This document shows positions 45,425 through 52,776 of a stretch of DNA of 64,000 nt, in pieces. Source of the stretch: Streptomyces sp. NBC_01335 (lineage in GTDB: Bacteria; Actinomycetota; Actinomycetes; Streptomycetales; Streptomycetaceae); NCBI RefSeq assembly GCF_035953295.1, contig NZ_CP108370.1, positions 620,001-684,000 of the forward strand, given 5' to 3'. Each line of letters starts with the position of its first letter. Positions within the stretch are counted from its first letter, which is position 1. Both the position numbers and the translations under genes were made by a program. The notes under the pieces were generated by a model. It did no database searches and was not told where the DNA came from. It was given only the letters and a program-made list of their open reading frames with translations.

Positions 45425-46618
45425 TCACCGGCGGCGGGCCCTGCCTCGGAGTCCGTTGACCACCAGTCCGAAGGTGGCTGCGGCGATGACCGCGGCGGCG
45501 ACGGCGGGTAGGGCTCCGGCCTGCCAGTTGCCGAGTACTGCCCCGCCGAGCGTCGCTCCGGTGGCGATACCGAGGTTGAGTACGGTGATGCCGATCGCCC
45601 CGGAGGCGGCCTCCCGACCGGGGGAGGCGATCCGTAGCAGGTGCATCTGGAAGACCGGTGGCAGCAACCCGATGAGTACGCCCCAGCCTGCGATCACCAC
45701 GACCGCCACGGAGAGATGGAAATTGAGTAGGAGCAGTGAGGCGGCGCTGCCGGCGAAGGCGGCGCTGACCCAGCTGAGCGCCTGCCGCGGGAACCGGTCG
45801 GAGAGTGATCCGGCCCCGATGGTGCCGACCACCCCGGCCGCTCCGAAGACGAACAGCAGTATGCCGCTGGTGGCGTTGTCGTAACCGCCGAACTGTTTGA
45901 GCAGCGGTGCGATGTACGTGTAGAGCAGGAAGTGGCCGGTGATGACGAGCCCTCCGGCTAGCGCGACGCCGAGTACGGTCCACTGTGCCGGGTCTCGGCC
46001 TTCCTGCCGCACGGCTGGCCGGGGCGCGTCTGAAAGCGGCAGGGAACGGATACCCAGGGCCGCCAGCGCGAGCAGCGCCGCCAATGCGCCGAAGGAGACC
46101 CGCCACCCGAGCGAGACGCCGACGGTGGCGCCGAGCGGAATGCCGACGGTGCTGGCCATCGCCGGACCGGCCAGCACGACCGAGACGGCCCGGCCGGTCC
46201 GCGCCGGCGGGACGAGTGTGGCCACCGTTGGCACGAGCAGCGACCAGAAGAGGCCGTGCGCGGCGGCGGCGGTGACACGGCTGGTGAGCGCCCACCCGTA
46301 CGAGGGGGCGAGCGCGGTGCCGGTGGTCGCGAGGGCGAGCAGCAGCAGAATGAGGGTGAAGAGCCGTCGGCGCGGTACCCGTGCGGTCAGCCGGGTCAGC
46401 GGGACGCTGGCTACGGCGATCGTCAGTGCCCATGCGCCGACCAGTCCGCCGGCGGTCGCGGGTGTGATGTCCAGGCCGTCGCTGAGCTGCAGCAGCATGC
46501 TCGCGGGCAGCAGTTCGGTGGTGACGGTGGCGAAGGCCGCGCCCGAGAGAAGGAGCAGTGCTCCCCAGGGCAGCCTGGGCGGCGCTTCCGCAGCGATTTC
46601 GGTGGGTTGAGTACTCAT
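45425..46618 (-). CDS. MFS efflux transporter (DHA1 type)
   Basis: 397-aa drug-efflux-like MFS protein with 12 membrane segments. WGALLLLSGAAFATVTTELLPASML is split over helix 1, and LVGAWALTIAVASVPLTRLTARVPRRRL is the loop 2-3 signature. It is divergent from a MerR regulator, a common pairing for inducible efflux. ATG 46618 lies 8 nt after a -10 box and has no ribosome-binding site, so the mRNA is probably leaderless. Confidence 0.87.
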   Translation of the reverse strand: MSTQPTEIAAEAPPRLPWGALLLLSGAAFATVTTELLPASMLLQLSDGLDITPATAGGLVGAWALTIAVASVPLTRLTARVPRRRLFTLILLLLALATTGTALAPSYGWALTSRVTAAAAHGLFWSLLVPTVATLVPPARTGRAVSVVLAGPAMASTVGIPLGATVGVSLGWRVSFGALAALLALAALGIRSLPLSDAPRPAVRQEGRDPAQWTVLGVALAGGLVITGHFLLYTYIAPLLKQFGGYDNATSGILLFVFGAAGVVGTIGAGSLSDRFPRQALSWVSAAFAGSAASLLLLNFHLSVAVVVIAGWGVLIGLLPPVFQMHLLRIASPGREAASGAIGITVLNLGIATGATLGGAVLGNWQAGALPAVAAAVIAAATFGLVVNGLRGRARRR

Positions 46619-46625
46619 GGTCGGT

Positions 46626-46657
46626 ACCGTAGAGTCTCTCATTCATGTGAGAGTCAA
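46626..46657 (-). promoter_or_regulatory. MerR-type promoter/operator of the MFS gene
   Basis: On the minus strand TTGACT (-35) and TACGGT (-10) are separated by 20 bp, the over-long spacing typical of MerR-activated promoters. The spacer contains CTCTCA-TTCATG-TGAGAG (plus strand), a symmetrical site for the regulator. The +1 would fall on the A of the MFS ATG. Confidence 0.7.
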
Positions 46658-46667
46658 GGAGCGGTTC

Positions 46668-47048
46668 ATGAGGATCGGTGAGCTGTCCAAGCGCACCCGG
46701 ATTCCGATCCGGATGCTGCGGTACTACGAGGAGCGGGGGCTGTTGAGGCCGGAGCGCGCACCGAGCGGCTACCGGCACTATCAGGAGGCGGACGTCGAAC
46801 AGGCAACACTGGTGAGCAGCCTGGTCAGATCAGGGCTGCCGACCAGACTGATCCTGCCGCTGCTCCAGAAGAACCAGGTGGACGGGGACGAAGCAGACGA
46901 CGGAGACGACCTGGTCGCACTGTTCGACGCCGAATTCGCCCGCCTCGACAGCCAGGTCAAATGCCTGACCTTCAGTCGGAACGCCGTCCAGCAGCACCTG
47001 CGACGCCTCCGCACCAACCGGGTCGATCAAGAATCAACGGTCGCCTGA
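46668..47048 (+). CDS. MerR-family regulator
   Basis: 126-aa regulator. The N-terminal MerR HTH is MRIGELSKRTRIPIRMLRYYEERGLLRPERAPSGYRHY, split here as MRIGELSKRT and LRYYEERGLLRP. A dimerisation helix follows (about 75-115). No metal-binding Cys cluster is present, so an organic ligand is likely. AAGGAG precedes the ATG. Divergent from the MFS gene it presumably controls. Confidence 0.88.
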   Translation: MRIGELSKRTRIPIRMLRYYEERGLLRPERAPSGYRHYQEADVEQATLVSSLVRSGLPTRLILPLLQKNQVDGDEADDGDDLVALFDAEFARLDSQVKCLTFSRNAVQQHLRRLRTNRVDQESTVA

Positions 47049-47114
47049 GCAGCTCAACCACCGCGCGCACAGCGGATGGTGGCTTTGAGGTGCTCAGATT
47101 GTCGGCCTTCCGCC

Positions 47115-47255
47115 TCATGCAGAATGCCGCCGGCCAACGCCCAGGCCACTGCGCCGGGTACTCTCCCGCGTCGACGGCGACGCCCTCGATCAGGCCGTCG
47201 GACGCCGGCTCGCCGACCGCCGCCACGCATCACCACAGGCCACCGGTCTGCAGGG
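47115..47255 (+). pseudogene. ISAs1-family transposase remnant
   Basis: One frame reads RPLRRVLSRVDGDALDQAVG then RRLADRR, the N-terminal signature of ISAs1-type transposases (TLRRVLARLDADALDAA...). The reading ends at the right inverted repeat; no catalytic DDE region remains. The fragment is short and without a start. Confidence 0.6.
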
Positions 47256-47260
47256 GATCG

Positions 47261-47299
47261 CACCAATTCGGACGAAGCACCACTTTGCCGAGGCCCTGC
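47261..47299 (-). repeat. Right 39-bp inverted repeat
   Basis: Inverted copy of the repeat at 45146-45184 (two mismatches). It is followed directly by GTCTTG (47300-47305), which is also found 2 nt outside the left copy. Confidence 0.75.
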
Positions 47300-47425
47300 G
47301 TCTTGGGTGTGTCCATATCCGGCCACTGTCGCAAAGAAGGCGCCCCGAGAACCCCGGAACGCCGTTACGCTGCACGCGAGAACACTGGTTCAGCGACTGC
47401 CGCACGGGGAAGAGGAACGGAATCG

Positions 47426-47638
47426 ATGCTGTGGATTCTTGATATCGGTGGTGCGCTCATGCTTCTCCAGGGAATCGCCCCGATCGTCCAGAGGATGAGC
47501 GGCACGGATCCGGAGGAGAGTTTCTTCATCGTGAACGCGTTTCCGGAGAATCAGGGCCTGGCCAGCACGGTTCTCGTCCTCGGTGGAATCGTTCTGCTCA
47601 GCGCGGCCGTACGCGTCCGGCGCGGCCGCAGGGGCTGA
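47426..47638 (+). CDS. Small membrane protein
   Basis: 70-aa protein with two hydrophobic segments (about 2-20, LWILDIGGALMLLQGIAP; about 45-62, STVLVLGGIVLLSAAV) and a basic tail (RVRRGRRG). AGAGGAA precedes the ATG. No family is recognised. It lies just right of the repeat-bounded unit. Confidence 0.6.
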   Translation: MLWILDIGGALMLLQGIAPIVQRMSGTDPEESFFIVNAFPENQGLASTVLVLGGIVLLSAAVRVRRGRRG

Positions 47639-47947
47639 ACCGGGTTGGCATGCACGGCGTTTGTGCGACCGGGCACGCGCGAAGCGCTCCAGGGAGTTCT
47701 TCCGGCTCCGGGTCGAAGACCTGGTTCGCGGCTCGCCACTACCCGGCGGAGCCGATCACGGCGGCGAATCCCGGGCCTCGCCGCCGACCGAAACCCGGAG
47801 CTTCGCACCGGCACCTTCGAAGCGACTGGCCGCACCCTTTCGCATTCCCGGTTGTTCCCTACCCGGCAACGCACCGTTTTCGCGTCGCATTCGTTTCGCA
47901 TCGCATTCGTTTCGCGTCGCAGCCCGGCAGGACTCACCCCCGAGGGC
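47639..47947. other. Gene-free stretch with tandem repeat
   Basis: 309 bp with no gene I can support. Codon pattern is irregular in every frame, and the right end holds a 16-bp tandem repeat. Likely decayed sequence. Confidence 0.5.
47878..47921 (+). repeat. 16-bp tandem repeat, 2.75 copies
   Basis: Unit TTTCGCGTCGCATTCG occurs at 47878-47893, again with one change at 47894-47909 (TTTCGCATCGCATTCG), and partially at 47910-47921. Confidence 0.8.
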
Positions 47948-48232
47948 CTACTCGCCCGGCGGAACTCGCACGAAGCCCTCGGCCCAATCGTCTTCGTCGA
48001 GCTCGCAGAGGTCGAAGATGAAGCAGTCCGGTTCATCACGGAAGCCCGGTAGCAGCCGAGCCTGACGCACGCGCTCTTCGACCCGTTCGAGGGCCGAGTA
48101 GATACCGAGCAGCTTTACGTCGTCGCCGTCCGACTCGTCGCAGAACACGCCACTCCCGTCGACGTGCACGGTCGAGCCGTCGTCGCCGGCTTCGTTCTGA
48201 TGGCCGACATGCCACAGCGGATATACGATCAC
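47948..48232 (-). CDS. Small acidic conserved-type protein
   Basis: 94-aa acidic protein opening with VIVYPLWHVGHQNE and closing with GFRDEPDCFIFDLCELDEDDWAEGFV. It resembles small streptomycete DUF-type proteins that share the IYSALERVEERVRQARLLPGF pattern (split here), but I cannot name the family firmly. No ribosome-binding site precedes the GTG. TAGCTT lies 7 nt upstream of it, so a leaderless mRNA is possible. The frame stays open further upstream with implausible sequence. Confidence 0.55.
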   Translation of the reverse strand: MIVYPLWHVGHQNEAGDDGSTVHVDGSGVFCDESDGDDVKLLGIYSALERVEERVRQARLLPGFRDEPDCFIFDLCELDEDDWAEGFVRVPPGE

Positions 48233-48327
48233 GGGCGCAAAGCTACAGGCTGTCCCGCAGTTCCCGAGTTCAGTGGGGCAGCACACACGTCGTCGCCGAC
48301 TCGGCTCCGCAAGCCGACCCGTCCGCG

Positions 48328-48842
48328 TCACCCCGTGATGTCGACGCCGTAGCCCCGGGCCAGATCGGCCAGGCCGTGGCCGTATCCCTGCCCGACGGCC
48401 CGCAGTCGCCAGCCCTCGCCCCGTCGGTACAACTCGGCGAGGATCATGGTGCGTTCGGTGGTGGCGGCGTCGAGAGTGGCCCGGGCGGCCGGGGCTGCGC
48501 CGAGGTGGGGGCACCCGCGAGACGGGCGGGGGTGAGGCCGTGAATGTGCACCGGGCCAGGGTCGCAGCCCGGGTCGAGAAGGGTGGAGAACTCCCCCGTC
48601 TGCCGGCCGTGTGCGTCCAGCGTGAGGATCGCCAGGGACAGAACGCGGTCCCGGCCGGGCCTCAGCCCGGACGTCTCCACGTCCACCAGCGCCCACTCGT
48701 GGACGTAGTCGGGCGCTGCGGGCCACTTCTGGCTCGACGACAACAGGGCCAGGCGAGGCTCCCTCCCCCGGGTGCGGCAAGCGGTACGACGTTGCCGCGG
48801 TGATTCATCGAAACTGAGGGGATTTTCGCACGTACGCACCAC
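48328..48842 (-). pseudogene. Broken exonuclease/TerD-domain gene
   Basis: The 5' part (about 48540-48720) encodes YVHEWALVDVETSGLRPGRD, a DEDDh 3'-5' exonuclease opening, and VHIHGLTPARLAG. The 3' part (48328-48460), in a different frame, encodes ILAELYRRGEGWRLRAVGQG and YGHGLADLARGYGVDITG, the end of a TerD domain. A fusion of these domains exists in Streptomyces. Here most of both domains is deleted and the join is out of frame. Confidence 0.65.
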
Positions 48843-48979
48843 TGTTCCTGATGCGGCGCCTCGCGCTCGGATCGGCCGTCGCCCGACTACCGCGGCGGGG
48901 TAGGCAGTTGACGATCCTCGGCGCTCCCCGCTATTGGTTCCGTTGGCGGCACGGCCGTGTTGCGGTGAAGGGGGAGCAC

Positions 48980-49726
48980 GTGAGCGTCTTGTGGTGGGTG
49001 GTCACGCTGGTGGTTCTGGTCGTGGGCTGGACGGCCTGGCGGCTCGTCCGGTACCCGGGCCGGTGGGCGCACGCGTTTCACGAGGCGCACCGGAAGGACC
49101 GGCGGGCTCTGGACGACGCCCGCAGCGCCGTACGGAAGTTGCGCAACGCCGCTCGTCGCGAGACGTGGCGGGCGTGGGGCAAGGTGAAGCGTGCGGAGTC
49201 CGCCCATCGGCGCCGGGTTCGTCAGGCCGAGGCCGAGTTGGAACGGCGGCGCGCACCGGACCGGGGTGACCGGGTCCATCAGCTGGGTGCGATCACGCTG
49301 TACGAGCACGCGGTCGTCGTCTCCGAGGACGAGTTGCCGCTGGCCGGCCTGCATGTGCGGATCGAGCTCGCACGCGCCGAGCACGTGTCCTACGTCTACC
49401 TCACCCACCCGGACGGGCAGGATCGCATGCAGAGCTACGAGGGCGAGGAGTTCCCGGAGGACACGGTGCGCAAGTTCAGCGTGCAGCTCCACAACGCCGC
49501 CGTGGCGGCGCACCGTTCGCGCGGGTCGCGCGAGGACGACATCGCCGCGCTCGAAGCCGCGCTGCGCGAGGCCCAGGAGGCGACCGGTCCGGTGGAGGCG
49601 GCGCGGGAGCGGCTGGACGAGACGCGTGCCCGCCACAGCGCCGATCCCAGGCTCCCGCGCGCACGGGCGGCGCTCGACGACGCCCGGACGCAGTGGCAGG
49701 ACCTCACCGGCAGACGCCCGTTGTAG
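48980..49726 (+). CDS. Membrane-anchored coiled-coil protein of unknown function
   Basis: 248-aa protein. One N-terminal membrane helix (VLWWVVTLVVLVVGWTAW) is followed by a basic, charged helical stretch (about 30-95), a small folded region (about 100-175, ITLYEHAVVVSEDELPLAGL) and a C-terminal coiled coil (about 180-245). The GTG with GGGGGAG upstream is preferred because it puts the membrane helix at the N-terminus. No family is recognised. Confidence 0.68.
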   Translation: MSVLWWVVTLVVLVVGWTAWRLVRYPGRWAHAFHEAHRKDRRALDDARSAVRKLRNAARRETWRAWGKVKRAESAHRRRVRQAEAELERRRAPDRGDRVHQLGAITLYEHAVVVSEDELPLAGLHVRIELARAEHVSYVYLTHPDGQDRMQSYEGEEFPEDTVRKFSVQLHNAAVAAHRSRGSREDDIAALEAALREAQEATGPVEAARERLDETRARHSADPRLPRARAALDDARTQWQDLTGRRPL

Positions 49727-50512
49727 GCGCCGCCCGGACCACCCCTGTTCGTCGAGCCCTTCGTGCCGCCGCTCAGGACGCGGGGCTCGGGCCTCGCGCG
49801 TGACCGCTGCGCCGGGTGCCGAGCCCGGCGGTCTTCGCCGTTGCGACCGGGCGACTTCGCCACGTCGCCCGTACCGATCCGCAGGGCAGGCGGGCGCGGC
49901 CGCCCCACCGCGGAGTGCCGCATCGCGTCCAGCCCTGACGGGACTGGGCGCAGCTCCATGTCGGCGCCCTGTTCCCGGCCGTCCGCACGGTCGGAGTCGG
50001 CGTCGGGGCGCGCAAGGAGGGCCGGCCGGGCGACTCCCGTCGTGTCGAACGGGCCGTCACTTTCGGGCCGGATTGCATCACCTTCGCGATCGCGAACAAG
50101 GTAACTTCCTCCCGCCGTCGGCTCCCCGAACCCGTGGTGCCCCTGGGTCCCGTGGTGCCGTGACGGTCTTTTCTCCGACCCCTCCCAGCTTTTGATGAAT
50201 CTGCAGAAAGTTCAGCAGATTCGTACCGAACCTCTGGACAGTCCTCCGCGCCGCGTCCTAGTCTCTCGGCCCATCGAACAGGTTTCATCCCTGTAACGCC
50301 GCAGCCGGCCGGCGTCACTCCGGAGCCGGTCACCTCGCTCACGAGCCGTTCCACGTCTCTCTCCCCATGGCCGGGCCACCGCCCGCACGAGGCACCGCGC
50401 CGCGCGACCACTGCCTCGGCAGTCGCTCACGCACCGTTTCAGCACACCGTCGAAGCACGGCACACCGGCCGGGTCACCGACTCTGCCGTGAACGCAGCGG
50501 AAGGGAAGCGAC
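49727..50512. other. Long intergenic region upstream of a secreted repeat protein
   Basis: 786 bp with no gene I can support. It contains the inverted repeat at 50197-50222. The last bases carry the ribosome-binding site (GGAAGGGA) for the next gene. Several frames are open only because of base composition. Confidence 0.55.
50197..50222. promoter_or_regulatory. Inverted repeat, possible operator
   Basis: GAATCTGC-N10-GCAGATTC, an 8-bp inverted repeat with one helical turn between half-sites in an AT-richer patch, about 290 nt before the secreted repeat protein gene. Could be a regulator site or mRNA hairpin. Confidence 0.45.
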
Positions 50513-51466
50513 ATGAAGATTCGTACGTTCATCGCCACGGCCTCTCTGGTGGCATCCGGAAGCCTGGTGGCCTTCACCGGCTCCGCCCAGGCGGCGCTCT
50601 ACACCACCTGTGTCGGTGACGGCGGGGCCGTGACCGTCACCAACGACCTGGTCGTTCCGGCCGGGAAGTCCTGCACCCTCACCGGCACGAAGGTCAGGGG
50701 GACGGTGACGGTCGAGGCCGGGGCCGACCTCGTGGCCGCGGGTGCCACCTTCAACAGCACGGTCACCGTGGGCGAGAACGCGTATCTCGACCTCACGAAC
50801 ACCACCGTCAAGGGTGCGCTGACCGCCGCCTCCGCCTTCGGCACACACCTGGAGGACGCCAACGTCAAGGCGGTGACCGCCACCGGGGGGTTCGTATACG
50901 CGGTGGACTCGACGCTCGGCGGAAACGTCTCCACCGGGTCCGGCGAGCTGTACGTGTCCGGCAGCACCCTGTCGGCAGCGCTGACCGGTGACGGCAACCA
51001 GTACAGCGACGTGTACGACTCCACCGTCAAGGGCGCGCTCACCGTGAACGGGAACACCCTCGGCGGTGTGTTCTGCGCGAGCGAGGTGTACGGGGCCGCG
51101 AAGTACTCCGGCAACGCCGACGCACTCCAGCTCGGGGGTGAGGGGCTGCTCGGATCGTGCGCGGGCGCCTCGTACTTCGGCGGCGACCTGGCCGTCACCG
51201 ACAACACCGCGATCGCGCTGCTCGACAACGCGATCGTGCGCGGCGGACTCACCGCCACGGGCAACAACCCGGCCCTCGTGGTGGGCGAGCTGGCGCGCGT
51301 GCGTGGCACCGTCACCGGGGAGACCGCGGCCGCGGCCCCGTCGTTCTCCCGCTCGGCCGGGGAGGCCGCGCCCGAGGACCGGGCCGCCTCTCTCGCCGAG
51401 AAGGCCACCGCCCGTGCCGCGGCCGCGCGGGCGGACGCCCACGAAGCGGGCAAGTCCTCCCTCTGA
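50513..51466 (+). CDS. Secreted beta-solenoid-like repeat protein
   Basis: 317-aa exported protein. A signal peptide (MKIRTFIATASLVASG, hydrophobic run, cleavage near GSAQA) is followed by about 230 residues of short T-V-K-G-x-L-T-V-type rungs resembling bactofilin or polymer-forming repeats (TTVKGALTAAS, STVKGALTVNGNTLGG, AIVRGGLTATGNNPAL). A charged Ala/Glu-rich tail (270-317) has no membrane anchor or LPXTG motif. A few Cys pairs are present. Function unknown; likely surface or matrix structural. Confidence 0.72.
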   Translation: MKIRTFIATASLVASGSLVAFTGSAQAALYTTCVGDGGAVTVTNDLVVPAGKSCTLTGTKVRGTVTVEAGADLVAAGATFNSTVTVGENAYLDLTNTTVKGALTAASAFGTHLEDANVKAVTATGGFVYAVDSTLGGNVSTGSGELYVSGSTLSAALTGDGNQYSDVYDSTVKGALTVNGNTLGGVFCASEVYGAAKYSGNADALQLGGEGLLGSCAGASYFGGDLAVTDNTAIALLDNAIVRGGLTATGNNPALVVGELARVRGTVTGETAAAAPSFSRSAGEAAPEDRAASLAEKATARAAAARADAHEAGKSSL

Positions 51467-51721
51467 CGCCGAGGAACACCGCCGGCGGCTCGCCCGCCGA
51501 CGCCCGGCCGTGACGGCGGACCGCCTCCCGTCGCCGTGCCTCCCCGCATCGCGCGACGGCTCCCGCCGCGCTCGCCGGTCCCCCCTCCGGAGCGCGTAGC
51601 ACCGGTTCCGGAGTCCGCGGATCAGCCGTCGCGGTGCGCACCGCCGTCCTGCTGCCCGGGCCGTGTGCCCGATCCGTATTCCCCTCTCCTCGTTCCCCTC
51701 TCCTCATGCACAGGAGTGACC

Positions 51722-52693
51722 GTGAGTCATCTGCACAAGTCCTTCGACCGCAGGGATTTCCTGCGCGCCACCGTCGGCACCACCGTGGCCCTCGCCGCCG
51801 CCTCCGTCACCGGGGCCGCCACCGCTGCCTCCGCCGCCGCCGCGACGAGCGCGCTGCCCATTCCCAAGGACCGCATCGGGGTGCAGCTCTACAGCGTCCG
51901 CGACAAGGTCAGCTCGCTCGGTTTCGCCGTCGTCCTCGCCGAGCTGGCCCGGATCGGCTACAAGGAGATCGAGTTCGCGGGGTACACCCAGTCCACCTCC
52001 GTCCTGGGCAGACAGATCACCCTCCCGGAGATCCGGACCATCCTCGACGACCACGGGCTGCGCGCCGTCGGCAGCCATGTCGGCATCGGCAACCTGCGCT
52101 CCAACCTCCAGGCCGAGCTGGACGCCGCGGAGATCCTCGGCATGCCACACGTGGGCACCGCCAACGCGCCCTCGAACACCAACACCGTCGCGGCCTACCG
52201 CGCCGCCGCAGACGAGTTCAACGCCTGGGGCGCCGCGGCGACCGCGCGTGGCCTGAAGCTGTACCAGCACAACCACTCGGGCGAGTTCGCGTTCGCGACC
52301 GATCAGCCGTCGGTCCGGCTGTACGACGTGTTCCTCAAGAACACCGACCCGCGCCACGTCTATCTGGAGCTGGACATCTACTGGGCGTACGTGGGCCAGT
52401 ACCGCTGGCCCGGATTCGACCCCGCCGCCTACGTGCGCGACCAGCCCTACCGGTACCCGCTGTTCCACATGAAGGACGGCGACGCGAACGCGGCGAGCGG
52501 CAACGGCTACGACATCGTCGAGTTCGGCGCCGGCGACCTCCCGTACCAGAAGTTCGTCCGCGACATCGGGGCGCGCTACGCGCACCTCGGCATCTGGGAG
52601 CAGGACACCGCCCCCAACACCCTTCCCGCGACGCCGGGTTCGTTCGGTGCGGCGGAGCGCAGCTTCTCGGCGCTCAAGACGCTCCTCGGCTGA
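51722..52693 (+). CDS. Tat-exported sugar phosphate isomerase/epimerase-like protein
   Basis: 323-aa protein. The twin-arginine signal DRRDFLRATVG (about 9) is followed by a hydrophobic Ala-rich segment to about residue 40. The mature part is an AP-endonuclease-2/xylose-isomerase-like TIM barrel: IGVQLYSVRDKV, YKEIEFAGYTQ, LYQHNHSGEFAF, YLELDIYWAYVGQ and FHMKDGD, with His, Glu and Asp positioned for a metal. Probably acts on keto-sugars outside the cytoplasm. It precedes a secreted sugar dehydrogenase gene by 83 nt and may share its pathway. Confidence 0.85.
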   Translation: MSHLHKSFDRRDFLRATVGTTVALAAASVTGAATAASAAAATSALPIPKDRIGVQLYSVRDKVSSLGFAVVLAELARIGYKEIEFAGYTQSTSVLGRQITLPEIRTILDDHGLRAVGSHVGIGNLRSNLQAELDAAEILGMPHVGTANAPSNTNTVAAYRAAADEFNAWGAAATARGLKLYQHNHSGEFAFATDQPSVRLYDVFLKNTDPRHVYLELDIYWAYVGQYRWPGFDPAAYVRDQPYRYPLFHMKDGDANAASGNGYDIVEFGAGDLPYQKFVRDIGARYAHLGIWEQDTAPNTLPATPGSFGAAERSFSALKTLLG

Positions 52694-52776
52694 CAGGCGC
52701 CACACGAAGGAGGCGCTCCGCGCGCGGGGCGCCTCCGTGCCCGCTCCTTACCGCCAGCGATCAAGGAGACATCACC

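Noticed and set aside
45267..46778. 503-codon minus-strand frame across the MFS/MerR region
   Set aside because: Arg/Pro-rich shadow of the MFS gene; no family features.
47878..47921. Tandem repeat as the start of a CRISPR array
   Set aside because: Repeats are directly adjacent with no spacers.
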